Positions 25,827 to 34,844 of a stretch of DNA of 50,105 bases are shown here, piece by piece. The translations under genes and the position numbers were made by a program. The stretch is taken from positions 1 through 50,105 of the forward strand of contig JAJPKK010000327.1 of the NCBI GenBank assembly GCA_021323775.1. Reading direction: 5' to 3'. Within the stretch, counting starts at the first letter, position 1. Every line of letters begins with the position of its first letter. The stretch comes from Hyphomicrobiales bacterium (lineage in GTDB: Bacteria > Pseudomonadota > Alphaproteobacteria > Rhizobiales > Xanthobacteraceae). The notes beneath the pieces were generated by a model, which had not been told where the DNA came from, searched no databases, and was given only the letters and a program-made list of their open reading frames with translations.

Positions 25827-25951
25827 GCCTTGCACACGTAACTAAAAGCCGCGTGACTTCCCGCGCAAACGCGAACAAAATTTACGTTACAGACACCATA
25901 ACGGTCTAAGTACCCGGTCCGGGTGGTCCTGCTGATGGGGTCCACTTCATG

Positions 25952-26047
25952 TCGTGGGGACCCCCATTGGCGCTACCGCGGATTCCGGTCATATGGAAAA
26001 CGTCGTAGCGTAGGCAAGCCAACGGGTCCGGCCTTCGGCCGGCCCGA
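25952..26047. repeat. Dispersed intergenic repeat, copy 1
   Basis: This ~96-nt sequence (starting TCGTGGGGACCCCCATTGG) recurs nearly identically at 50011-50105, with one 3-nt gap and a few substitutions. It ends in an imperfect hairpin GGGTCCGGCCTTCGGCCGGCCC. Partial relatives are at 18755-18781, 34719-34740 and 48491-48522. No open frame or target-site duplication is evident. Confidence 0.85.
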
Positions 26048-26106
26048 TGACAGGCTCCGCGTGCCCACCCGCCCGCGAAGGCCGAGCGCCGGCGGGCACG
26101 GCGCAC

Positions 26107-26130
26107 CGAAGTCGGGCTTGCCCGACTTCG
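26107..26130. repeat. Perfect 11-bp hairpin
   Basis: CGAAGTCGGGC (26107-26117) and its exact complement (26120-26130) are separated by 2 nt. There is no T-run. It lies just after the dispersed repeat and may be part of a longer repeat unit. Confidence 0.6.
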
Positions 26131-26439
26131 GCAGTCCGGGAACCGCTATAACCTCGGCGACCGTCCGCAAAACCATGATGGTCGTGATAGTCATTGCCGC
26201 GTTACGGCAAGGGGCAGCGGACCATTCTGCCCCTCTTCGTGGTTCATGGTCTTCATGTTGCCCGTCCGGACAGTCCCCCGGCCGGAGAGAATCATTTAAG
26301 GAGAATCACTGAAGGTTCCGGCCGGGACGCGCTCTTGCGCCGGCCGCCGCCTCCTCACCTCCCTCGGAAGCAGAAGGTAGGGGGCGCCCGGAGAAACACG
26401 GGCTGTCGCGCGCGAGAGCCGTTTGATACGAGGTCCGTT

Positions 26440-29025
26440 ATGGCGATGCAGGGCCTGAGCACGACAATTGGAGAGCGTGGCGAACGCCGGGGCAGCATTG
26501 TCCTGGTGCTGCTGGTCGCCGGCAGCCTGATCGCCGCCGCCGCGGGCCTCATGCTGGTCGGCCGCAGCCAAGCCGGTTCGTACGTGATCTTTCTGCTGGC
26601 CATTCTCGGCATGATCGGCGTTTTCTCGTTGTTTGCCCTCGCGGCTGGGGTGCTGCGAATTTCCGGGCGGGAAACCTCCGACTCGATACTCGAGCAGGTG
26701 CTCGAACATGCCCAGGAAGGCATCGTGGTGAATGACGGCAACGGCCGCGTCCTTTATGCCAATGCGGCCTACCGGGCATTCTCCGGCGCAATCGGAATGC
26801 ATGACGTCCGTCCGATCGAGCGCGTGTTCGTAGGCGATCCGGATGTCTCGGAGACGGTCTATCGCCTGCTTAAGGCCAGCCGGGACGGCAGGCGGCTTCA
26901 GGAAGAGGTGCGCATTGCAGCCCTGCGCGGGGAGCCTGCGCGGTGGCTCCGGCTGCGAGTGCGTCCGCTTGGGGCGGCAGGCGCCCCTGCGGCGATGAGG
27001 AAAGCCTCCGTGTGGACCGTCGCCGACGTGACCCGCGACCGCGAGCGGCAGGAGAACGTGTTCCAGGAGCTGCAGCACGCGATCGATTATCTCGACCATG
27101 CGCCCGCGGGCTTTTTCTCGGTGGATGCCAATGGCGACATCGGCTACATCAACGCCACGCTCGCAGGCTGGCTCGATTACGATCTCGCCCAGGTCGGCTC
27201 GGGCGGGCTGCGGCTTGTCGATCTCCTGCCCGGCGACAGTGCGGCGCTGCTGACGGCATTGTCGGCGCATCCGGGCGAAGTGAGGACCGAGATTCTCGAT
27301 CTCGACCTGCGACGCCGGGACGGTCGCCCTTTGCCGGTGCGGCTCTATCACAAGGTCGCATTTGCCGCCGATGCCACGCCGGGCGCATCACGCACGCTGG
27401 TGCTCAACCGGGCCGGCGGCGCCGGGGCCGACCCGCTGCGCGATGCCGAAGTGCGCTTCATGCGCTTCTTCAACAATACCCCGATGGCGATAGCGACCGT
27501 CGATCGCAACGGCCGCATCGCCCGCAACAATGCGCTGTTCGCCCACCTGTTTCAGAACGTGCTCAAGGGCGAAACGCCGGCGCAAGGGCGCACCATCCGG
27601 GACGTGGTTGCCGAGGGTGATCGTGCCGAGCTCGATAGAGCGCTCGCGGCCGCGGCCCGCGGCCAAAGCGCCATTGCGCCGATCGATGCGGCGTTTGCCG
27701 GCGAGGCAAAACGCTGGGCGCGGTTCTATGTCACGCCGGTCGAGGACGCCGAACGCGATAGTGAGGCTGCGATCGTCTACGCCATCGAGACCACCGAGCA
27801 GCGTCTGCTGCAGGATCAGGCCGATCAGGCGCAGAAGATGGACTCGATCGGCAAGCTCGCCGGCGGGATCGCGCACGATTTCAACAACCTGCTCAACTCA
27901 ATTTTCCTGGCGACCGACTTCCTGCTCAACGCTCACAAGCCGTCCGATCCGTCGTTCCGCGACATTATGCAGATCAAGCAGGACGCCAACCGGGCTGCGA
28001 GCCTGGTGCGTCATTTGCTGACGTTCTCGCGCCGGCAGCCGCAGCACCTGCAGGTGCTTGACCTTGGAGAAGCTCTTGAGGACCTGTCGGTGCTGCTGCG
28101 CCGCCTGATCGGCGAACGGATTGCGCTTGGCCCCGTCGAGCGCCCAAGCGATCTCTGGGCCGTCAAGGCCGACCAATCGCAGTTTGAGCAGGTGATCGTC
28201 AATCTCGCGGTCAATGCCCGCGACGCCATGCCGGACGGCGGCAAACTGACCTTGCGGGCGGCAAATGTCACCGCCGCGGAATCCCGGCGCCTCGCCGCCA
28301 AGAGCATGCCCCCTGGTGAATATGTTCTTGTGGAGGTCAGCGACACCGGCACAGGCATTCCGCCTGACATCATCGATCACATCTTCGAGCCGTTCTTCTC
28401 CACCAAGGAGGTCGGCAAGGGCACGGGGCTTGGCCTCTCGACGGTCTACGGCATCGTCAAGCAGACCGGCGGCTTTATCCACCCGGAATCGATAATCGGA
28501 AAGGGCACGACATTCCGCATCTTTCTGCCCCGCTATGTCCCGGCGGCCGATCCTTCGGCGAGCGCTCACGACACAGCGCCGGCTGCAGCCTCGCAGCAGG
28601 GCGCGCCGCTCCCCACCGGCAAAATCGCGGCCGATCCGGCGGACGACACCGGGCGGGGCACCATCCTGCTCGTCGAGGACGAAGAGGGCTTGCGCGGTCT
28701 TAATGCGCGCGGGCTGACCTCCCGCGGCTACACGGTGCTCCAGGCGGCTAACGGCCTTGAGGCGGTCGAAGCGTTCGACAGCTATTTCGGCAAGATAGAT
28801 CTCGTGGTTTCCGACGTGGTCATGCCCGAGATGGACGGCCCGACTCTGCTGACCAGGCTGCGCAGCCGCGATCCTGACGTGAAGATTATTTTTGTATCAG
28901 GCTACGCCGAAGAGGCATTCGAGAAGAACCTCCCGGAAGGCGAGAAGGACAAGTATTATTTCCTGGCGAAGCCATTCACCTTGAAGCAGCTCGTCGCTGC
29001 GGTGAAGGAAACGATGAGCAAGTGA
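26440..29025 (+). CDS. cckA: Cell-cycle hybrid histidine kinase CckA
   Basis: An 861-aa membrane kinase. Two N-terminal transmembrane segments (about residues 25-42 and 48-68) are followed by PAS-like domains (from ~85, ~205 and ~335), then a HisKA domain with phospho-acceptor H479 in KLAGGIAHDFNNLLN. The HATPase domain has NLAVNARDAM, DTGTGIPPDI and GKGTGLGLSTVYG; the C-terminal receiver (about 740-861) has phospho-acceptor D792 in VVSDVVMPEMDG. This order is that of CckA, which phosphorylates ChpT and through it CtrA and CpdR in alphaproteobacterial cell-cycle control. The frame is open to 26194, but ATG 26440 puts the membrane segments at the start and has GAGG six nt upstream. A small membrane protein gene overlaps its stop. 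Confidence 0.9.
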   Translation: MAMQGLSTTIGERGERRGSIVLVLLVAGSLIAAAAGLMLVGRSQAGSYVIFLLAILGMIGVFSLFALAAGVLRISGRETSDSILEQVLEHAQEGIVVNDGNGRVLYANAAYRAFSGAIGMHDVRPIERVFVGDPDVSETVYRLLKASRDGRRLQEEVRIAALRGEPARWLRLRVRPLGAAGAPAAMRKASVWTVADVTRDRERQENVFQELQHAIDYLDHAPAGFFSVDANGDIGYINATLAGWLDYDLAQVGSGGLRLVDLLPGDSAALLTALSAHPGEVRTEILDLDLRRRDGRPLPVRLYHKVAFAADATPGASRTLVLNRAGGAGADPLRDAEVRFMRFFNNTPMAIATVDRNGRIARNNALFAHLFQNVLKGETPAQGRTIRDVVAEGDRAELDRALAAAARGQSAIAPIDAAFAGEAKRWARFYVTPVEDAERDSEAAIVYAIETTEQRLLQDQADQAQKMDSIGKLAGGIAHDFNNLLNSIFLATDFLLNAHKPSDPSFRDIMQIKQDANRAASLVRHLLTFSRRQPQHLQVLDLGEALEDLSVLLRRLIGERIALGPVERPSDLWAVKADQSQFEQVIVNLAVNARDAMPDGGKLTLRAANVTAAESRRLAAKSMPPGEYVLVEVSDTGTGIPPDIIDHIFEPFFSTKEVGKGTGLGLSTVYGIVKQTGGFIHPESIIGKGTTFRIFLPRYVPAADPSASAHDTAPAAASQQGAPLPTGKIAADPADDTGRGTILLVEDEEGLRGLNARGLTSRGYTVLQAANGLEAVEAFDSYFGKIDLVVSDVVMPEMDGPTLLTRLRSRDPDVKIIFVSGYAEEAFEKNLPEGEKDKYYFLAKPFTLKQLVAAVKETMSK

Positions 29026-29297
29026 GCAGGGGAACGAATTCGAGTGAGCGCGCGTCAAGCGGCCGGCCATCGAACGATCAACGGTCACGCGGTCGCGCGC
29101 AGGATCAGAAGGCGCGCGAAACCCCGGCCGAGCGCCGGCTGGTCAACTTGCTGATCATCGGGTTCGTTTTGTTCATATTGGGCGCTGCGCTGTGGTTGGG
29201 CGACGCGCTCCTTGAAGCCCGACGCATGGATGAATGCATCGCGTCCGGTCGACGCAACTGTGCGCCAATCGCAGCGCCGTTACCCCCGCCGCGGTGA
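29022..29297 (+). CDS. Small single-pass membrane protein coupled to cckA
   Basis: A 91-aa protein whose GTG start overlaps the cckA stop by 4 nt (GTGA). It has a basic, Ser/Arg-rich N-terminus (~35 residues) and one transmembrane helix LVNLLIIGFVLFILGAALWL. A short tail reads ARRMDECIASGRRNCAPI with two cysteines. The tail motif is one I associate with small conserved proteins in Hyphomicrobiales. The coupling suggests co-expression with CckA, but no function is known. Confidence 0.7.
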   Translation: MSRGTNSSERASSGRPSNDQRSRGRAQDQKARETPAERRLVNLLIIGFVLFILGAALWLGDALLEARRMDECIASGRRNCAPIAAPLPPPR

Positions 29298-29492
29298 ACG
29301 CGCATGGCCCTCAGCCGACCTGTCATTGCCCGGCTTACATGGGCGAAGAGCGCAGGATTGGGCGAACCTCGCGCCAAGCTCCTGGATCAGATTTTCGATA
29401 GGGTTGACCCGAAAACACTGCCGTGCGGCCCTGCACCTCTCCGCGCAGGCAAGAGGTAAAAGAGGCTCTGGCTCAACCTTATCGGAAAATGT

Positions 29493-29780
29493 CTAATAGT
29501 ACAAAGGAAACCCGGCCTTGCGGGGATCAAACCGGCGATCATAGATGCATCGAAAGCCGATATACTCGCCGTATGCGCGATGCACGCTGGTGATGCCGGC
29601 GAGCCGGTTCCAACGCGCACAGTGTGCAGCCGCAATCTCCCTGTAGATCCGGTCGGTCTCGGGCGTCCACTGGATGATGCCGCCGGTGTCGTTTCCGGTC
29701 AGGCCGGGCCCCGGACCTGCGACGCCCGCAAAAGCGGCAAATGAGGTCGAAGCAAGCGCAACTGCAAGCATCCAGCGCAT
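29493..29780 (-). CDS. Small exported hypothetical protein
   Basis: About 95 aa with a signal peptide (MRWMLAVALASTSFAAFAG) and a conserved body GNDTGGIIQWTPETDRIYREIAAAHCARWNR..ITSVHR.YGEYIGF.C with two cysteines that may form a disulfide. I recognise similar small secreted proteins in Bradyrhizobium-like genomes, without known function. ATG 29804, eight codons earlier, is possible; neither start has a strong binding site. Confidence 0.75.
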   Translation of the reverse strand: MRWMLAVALASTSFAAFAGVAGPGPGLTGNDTGGIIQWTPETDRIYREIAAAHCARWNRLAGITSVHRAYGEYIGFRCIYDRRFDPRKAGFPLYY

Positions 29781-30000
29781 GGAGAGAGTTCCCGCGAAAT
29801 GCATATGGTCCCGTCACCGCCTTCCCCCGCCGCGAAGGTGGCCAGGGAAAGCTTTCCGCCATTGCGACGCAAATTTCAAGCGCCGCGGGCGGCCGGTACA
29901 ACGATTTGAGAGGACCGTGGTTTTTGCGTCATATCGGCTTGACTTCGTGCAGGTCCCGAAGCTGCGGGCGCGCGATTTGACTCCGGTTCGGCATGGCAGC

Positions 30001-30084
30001 GTAGGTGGGCAAAGCGAAGCGTGCCCGCCTACGCGTAGCCGCACGGGATGGATCGGTGGGCACGCTTCGCTTTGTCCACCCTAC
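30001..30084. repeat. Palindromic repeat (GGTGGGCAAAGCGAAGCGTGCCC family)
   Basis: The left arm (30001-30029) and the right arm (30055-30084) are inverted copies of about 29-30 nt with two or three differences, around a 25-nt centre. It lies 21 nt downstream of the glnE stop on the minus strand, so its transcript would form a long hairpin at the glnE 3' end. Confidence 0.85.
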
Positions 30085-30104
30085 CGACCGACCCTTAACC
30101 ACGC

Positions 30105-33053
30105 TCACATTGCCCCCAATATTCGCACGAAACTCCTGCGCACGCGCTCCTGCGTATCGGCGAGATGCGCTTCAAGCGTGCCGAAGTCAGGCACATCGGC
30201 AGCGCGGGCGAGAAGCTCGGTTAGCGCCGTGCCAGCGGATTTGGGGTCGAACGGCGACGTGGTGCACAGGCGCAGGATCTGGCCGAGATCCTGATAGAGG
30301 CGGGTTGCGGGCTTGAGCACCTCTGCGTCCTCGACCGCAAGAATCCCCTCTCGCATCGCCTTGTCGAATACGGACGCGGTTGCGGTGTCGAGGATGTCCG
30401 GCGCCGCGGCCGCATGCGCGAGTTGAAGATATTGCGCGATGAACTCGAGATCGATGAGGCCGCCGGCGGCATATTTGAGGTCCCACCGCGCGCCATCGCC
30501 CTTCTCGGCCGCAATGGCGCGGCGCATGTCGACGACATCCGACGCCAGCGCCCGCGCATCGCGCGGCATGCGCAGGACGTCGCGGATGACGGCCTCGACG
30601 CGGCGGCCAAGCGCCGCCGCGCCCGATACGACGCGGGCGCGAGTCAGCGCCATGTGTTCCCAGGTCCAGGCCTCCTCGCGTTGATAACCTTCGAAGGACG
30701 CAATCGAGGTCGCGACCGGGCCCGAGCGTCCGGACGGCCGCAGCCGCATGTCGACGTCATAGAGGCGGCCGTAGTTGGTCCTCGTCGTCAGCGCACTGAT
30801 CAGCCGCTGGGTAAGACGCGCAAAATAATGGGTGGCGTGGAGCGGGCGCTGCCCGTCGGATTCCGGATGGGCCGGATCGAAGTCATAGACGACGATCAGA
30901 TCAAGGTCGGAATTCGCCGTCATCTCACGGCCGCCGAGCTTGCCCATGGCGAGCACGACCGCATCGCCCCCCGACACCTGGCCGTGGCTCGCGCGGACGA
31001 TCTCGCTCACCTTGGCGTGAAGCGTCCGCACGACCACGTCTGCCACCGCCGCGAACGCTTCGCCGGCCTGCCGCGCCGACACTGTGCCGGAGAGGACGCG
31101 GGCGCCGGTCAGGAACGCCTGCTCCTGGGCGAACCTCCGCACCCGATCGAGAAAATCCTCATAGGAGTCCGCCTCGGCGAGCGAAACCGCGAGAGAAGCG
31201 GTGAGCTGCTCCGCCTCCGGCAGCGCGCCGAAAAAGGCCGGATCAATCAGCGGATCGAGCACGTCCGGATGCAGGGCCAGCGTGTCCGCGAGCCGCGGCG
31301 CCGCGCCCAGCACCCGCGTCACCAGCGCCACCAGATCGGGGTTCTGCCGCAGCAATGAGAACAGGCGCGCGCCGCCGTAGAGATTGCCAAGGAAGCGGTC
31401 GAAGGTGGCGACCGCAGCATCGGGATTTTCTGCCCGCGCGATGTGGTCAATGAGGAGCGGCGCCAGCTCGGCGAAATGAGCCTGTGCGGTTTCTCCTTTG
31501 AGTCCGCGCAGATTCCCGGCCAGCCAGCGCCGCACTGTCGCGGAGACGCCGGGCGGATTGCGAAAACCCATCTCGCGCAGTTTTGCCAAGGTTTCCTTGG
31601 CGTCCGCGTCGCGCGGAAACCTAAGGCCGCGGCGTTCGGCGGCAACAAGCGGGGCATGTTCGAACAGGCTTGCGTAACGGCTCTCCACGGCCCGCAAATG
31701 CCGCAGCAGCACTTGCGCGAACGCGTCGCGGTCCTCATAGCCGAGGAAGCGGGCGAAGCCGTCGAGCTCGTCACGCCGCGACGGCAGGGTATGCGTCTGT
31801 TCGTCGGCGACCATTTGCAGACGATGCTCGACTGTGCGCAGGAACCGGTATGCGTCTTGCAGTTCGACGCTCGTCGCCCAGTCGATCCAGCCGCCATCGG
31901 CGAGCGCGCGCAGCGCAGAGAGCGTCTCCCGGCTTCGCAGCCGAGGATTTCGCCCGCCGGCGATGAGCTGCTGGGTCTGGACGAAGAATTCAATCTCCCG
32001 GATGCCGCCCCGCCCAAGCTTGATGTTGTGCCCTTCGACGGCCACCACGCTGTGACCGCGATAGGCGTGGATTTGGCGCTTCATCTCATGAATGTCGGCG
32101 AGCGCGACAAAATCGAGGTACTTGCGCCAGATGAAAGGAGACAGATTGGCGATGAACGCCGCCCCGGCGGCGCGGTCGCCCGCACAGATGCGCGCCTTGA
32201 TCAATGCGGCGCGTTCCCAGTTCCGGCCCCGGCTTTCGTAGTAGTCGAGTGCGGCCGGCACGGAAATCGCAATCTGGGTCGAGGCGGGGTCCGGCCGCAA
32301 GCGCACGTCGACCCGGAACACATAGCCGTGCTCCGTCCGGGTCTGGAGAAGCCGGATCAACTGGCGGGTCAGGCGCACGAAGAACGGCCCCGCCTCGATG
32401 CCGGCGGCGAGCGCGGCTCTATCAGGGTCGAAAAAGATGATGAGGTCGATGTCGCTCGAATAGTTGAGCTCAAAGGCGCCCATCTTGCCCATGGCGAGCA
32501 CGAACAGGCCGCAGCCGCTTTCCGGTTGGGCTGGATCCGGCAAGACGAGCTTTCCGGCGCATGCCGCCTGGCGCAGCACATGGCGCAGGGCGGCCGCGAC
32601 CGCGGTATCGGCCACGTCGGTCAGCGCCGCTGTAACCCGCATCACATCCCACACGCCGCCGATGTCGGCTAAAGCGATCAGAAGCGCGGCCTCGGCCTTC
32701 ATGACGCGCAAGAGGCGCATTGCTTGCGCCTCGGTTGCGTCCGCCGGCATGGACGCCGCGGCGGCGCAGATCTCCGCCAACCGTTCGTCAGGATCCGTCT
32801 TGAGCAGCCGAACGAGCCGCGCCGGATCGCTGCGCGCCAGAGCCCACAGATATGTCGATGATGACGCAATCGCATCGATCAGGGCGCGGACCGGCGGATG
32901 CGACGCCATCGCCTCACGAACCGCGCGCACGGCCTCCCAATCAGCGCTCTCGTTAAGCCAATCGGCCACCCTGGCGCGCCCGGCGTCATTCGCAAGCGCG
33001 TGAGCCGCTGTCACGCGAGACGCGAAGCTGCGGCGATCGGGAAGAACAGTCAC
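30105..33053 (-). CDS. glnE: Bifunctional glutamine synthetase adenylyltransferase/deadenylase
   Basis: A 982-aa enzyme that adds and removes AMP on glutamine synthetase in response to PII and glutamine. Two nucleotidyltransferase domains are visible: N-terminal MGKMGAFELNYSSDIDLII (near residue 190-205) and C-terminal MGKLGGREMTANSDLDLIV (near 705-725). Each has the G.....SD(I/L)D metal motif, and a helical PII-type module follows each. The GTG start overlaps the histidine kinase stop by 4 nt, so it is the last gene of the degP-regulator-kinase block. Confidence 0.95.
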   Translation of the reverse strand: MTVLPDRRSFASRVTAAHALANDAGRARVADWLNESADWEAVRAVREAMASHPPVRALIDAIASSSTYLWALARSDPARLVRLLKTDPDERLAEICAAAASMPADATEAQAMRLLRVMKAEAALLIALADIGGVWDVMRVTAALTDVADTAVAAALRHVLRQAACAGKLVLPDPAQPESGCGLFVLAMGKMGAFELNYSSDIDLIIFFDPDRAALAAGIEAGPFFVRLTRQLIRLLQTRTEHGYVFRVDVRLRPDPASTQIAISVPAALDYYESRGRNWERAALIKARICAGDRAAGAAFIANLSPFIWRKYLDFVALADIHEMKRQIHAYRGHSVVAVEGHNIKLGRGGIREIEFFVQTQQLIAGGRNPRLRSRETLSALRALADGGWIDWATSVELQDAYRFLRTVEHRLQMVADEQTHTLPSRRDELDGFARFLGYEDRDAFAQVLLRHLRAVESRYASLFEHAPLVAAERRGLRFPRDADAKETLAKLREMGFRNPPGVSATVRRWLAGNLRGLKGETAQAHFAELAPLLIDHIARAENPDAAVATFDRFLGNLYGGARLFSLLRQNPDLVALVTRVLGAAPRLADTLALHPDVLDPLIDPAFFGALPEAEQLTASLAVSLAEADSYEDFLDRVRRFAQEQAFLTGARVLSGTVSARQAGEAFAAVADVVVRTLHAKVSEIVRASHGQVSGGDAVVLAMGKLGGREMTANSDLDLIVVYDFDPAHPESDGQRPLHATHYFARLTQRLISALTTRTNYGRLYDVDMRLRPSGRSGPVATSIASFEGYQREEAWTWEHMALTRARVVSGAAALGRRVEAVIRDVLRMPRDARALASDVVDMRRAIAAEKGDGARWDLKYAAGGLIDLEFIAQYLQLAHAAAAPDILDTATASVFDKAMREGILAVEDAEVLKPATRLYQDLGQILRLCTTSPFDPKSAGTALTELLARAADVPDFGTLEAHLADTQERVRRSFVRILGAM

Positions 33054-34510
33054 GCGGCCTGCTGCGGCGGGACGGAGGCGCGTGGCAGCGATATCCGCGC
33101 CCGCAGCCCGGGCCCGTTGTCCTCGAGCTTGAGTTCGCCGCCGTGGAGCCGCGCCACGGCGGAAACGAGGCTCAAGCCAAGCCCGGACCCTGGCAGCGAG
33201 CGACTGCGCTCCAGGCGCACAAAGCGATCGATGACTCGGGAACGGTCGGCCTGCGGAATTCCGGGGCCATGATCGCTGACCGTGAGGACGATACGGTCCT
33301 GTTCGGTGTCGGCCTTGACCAGAATTCCGCTGCGCACTCCGTTGATCGCGGCCGTCTCCGCCCCACCCTCCCCCGCCTGCTGCGGAGGGCAGGGAGGGAG
33401 CGGCGCGGCATATTTAATGGCGTTGTCGACCAGATTGGCGAGCGCCTGACTGACAAGCTCGCGATTGCCTTTTACGGCAGCGTGGTGCTTCGCCTCGATC
33501 TCAAGCGTCAACCCCTTGTCCTCGGCGAGCGGCTCGTAAAGCTCGCCGACGTCGCGCGCGACCTCGGCGACATCGAATTCCGTCATCCCTTCGCGCACTT
33601 CTCCCGACTCCGCCCGCGCAATCATCAGCAGTGCATCGAAGGTGCGGATCAGACCTTCCGATTCCTCGATCGTGTCTTCAAGCACGCGGCGGAATTCGGC
33701 TTCGGAGCTGGCGGTGCGCAGCGCGGCCTCGCAGCGGTTGCGCAAGCGGGTCAGGGGCGTCTTGAGATCGTGGGCGATGTTGTCCGTGACCTCTTTCAAG
33801 CCGCGCATGAGCGACTCGATGCGGTCCAGCATGCCGTTGAGATTGTGGGCGAGACGGTCGAACTCGTCGCCGCTGCCGATGACCGACAGGCGGCCCGACA
33901 GGTCCCCGGCCATGATGGTCTGCGCGGTATCGGTCATGGCGTCGACACGCTTGAGCACGCGCCGGCTCACAAAGATGCCGCCGACGATGCCGAGGACGAT
34001 GACGATCGCGACCGACCATCGCCCGGCCAGGGCAACGATGCGGAGCATCCGCTCACGCTCTTCGAGATCGCGGCCGACCAGAACGCGAATGCCGCCGGGC
34101 AGGCGCACCACCCGTACCAGCGCGTTATGCTCTGCGGATTCCGGGTCCTCCAGGCGGCGGTAGGCGGTTTCGATCCAGCCCTCGGCTTCCAGGACGCCGG
34201 GCTCCAGCGACCCGACGTTGCCGGCCAGGCCCTCCCCCATCGGCGTGGTCACGAGATAGAGACTTGACCCGGGACGATGCGACCGCACATCGATGGCTCC
34301 GACCAGACGCCGGATGCCGGCCTGATTGTATACGCCCTGGAGCAACTGGAGCTCGTCGTTGACCGTCGCGACGATCTGCTCGTTGATGAGACGGCGGGTA
34401 TTGAGGGCGAAATAGCCGAGCAGGAAGGCGGCAAACAGCGCAAAAACCACGAGATACAACAGCGTGAGCTGAAATGCCGTGGTTCGCAAGAGCTTACTGA
34501 GCGCCGTCAC
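33050..34510 (-). CDS. Sensor histidine kinase (HAMP, EnvZ-like architecture)
   Basis: A 486-aa inner-membrane kinase. A first transmembrane helix at about 15-36, a periplasmic domain of about 125 residues, and a second helix at about 165-182 precede a HAMP linker. The HisKA phospho-acceptor is H247 in VTDNIAHDLKTPLTRLRNR, then HATPase motifs NLVDNAIKYA, SDHGPGI and GSGLGLSLV. It is paired with the OmpR-type regulator encoded upstream and coupled to glnE. The signal is unknown; placement after degP suggests envelope stress, as inference. A Pro/Gly-rich insert with short repeats (near residue 390) separates the N and G1 boxes. Confidence 0.92.
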   Translation of the reverse strand: MTALSKLLRTTAFQLTLLYLVVFALFAAFLLGYFALNTRRLINEQIVATVNDELQLLQGVYNQAGIRRLVGAIDVRSHRPGSSLYLVTTPMGEGLAGNVGSLEPGVLEAEGWIETAYRRLEDPESAEHNALVRVVRLPGGIRVLVGRDLEERERMLRIVALAGRWSVAIVIVLGIVGGIFVSRRVLKRVDAMTDTAQTIMAGDLSGRLSVIGSGDEFDRLAHNLNGMLDRIESLMRGLKEVTDNIAHDLKTPLTRLRNRCEAALRTASSEAEFRRVLEDTIEESEGLIRTFDALLMIARAESGEVREGMTEFDVAEVARDVGELYEPLAEDKGLTLEIEAKHHAAVKGNRELVSQALANLVDNAIKYAAPLPPCPPQQAGEGGAETAAINGVRSGILVKADTEQDRIVLTVSDHGPGIPQADRSRVIDRFVRLERSRSLPGSGLGLSLVSAVARLHGGELKLEDNGPGLRARISLPRASVPPQQAA

Positions 34511-34844
34511 GAATCATATGTCCAAGGTCGTTGTCGTGATTGAGGGCTGTTCACTACTACCATGTCAAATGAAGATTTAGAAAGACCGGCAAATACCTGC
34601 AGGGGCAATGCGCCTGGTACAGCCGATGGCGTGGCGCATCGGCGTCACGCGCCTTTGCCCATGCTGTCCGGCTTTGCCTCTGTCGCGCCGATGGACCGCG
34701 CGGGCAAAGCTTGCCGCCGGGCCGGCCAGAGGCCGGACCCGGCGGGCGGACAGCAATTCGTGCCAGCACCGCAACGCCTGCTTCGCGAAGCTCAGGAGCG
34801 CATTTGCCCATCCTGCAGGCCGGCTCAGTGCTGCGGGGGCCAAA
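34511..34844. other. Gap between response regulator and kinase, with repeat fragment
   Basis: A 334-nt gap interrupts what would normally be a tight regulator-kinase operon. It contains GGGCCGGCCAGAGGCCGGACCC (34719-34740), a hairpin related to the end of the dispersed repeat at 25952-26047. No gene is recognised. Confidence 0.55.

Larger units (their letters stand above)
25093..26439. other. Gene-poor region between tRNA-Val and cckA
   Basis: The 1.3-kb stretch holds no long gene. It contains two minus-strand terminator-like hairpins (25241-25274, 25551-25598), a gene remnant (25382-25462), a CxxC microprotein gene (25707-25826), a dispersed repeat (25952-26047) and a perfect 11-bp hairpin (26107-26130). 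The stretch 26131-26439 should hold the cckA promoter, but I see no clear match. Confidence 0.6.

Noticed and set aside
28997-29297. Start of the small membrane protein at a later GTG (29044)
   Set aside because: That codon is in another frame; only GTG 29022 reads into the transmembrane segment, with the usual overlap.
31443-32672. Long plus-strand frame opposite glnE
   Set aside because: Antisense to conserved GlnE sequence, no motifs of its own.
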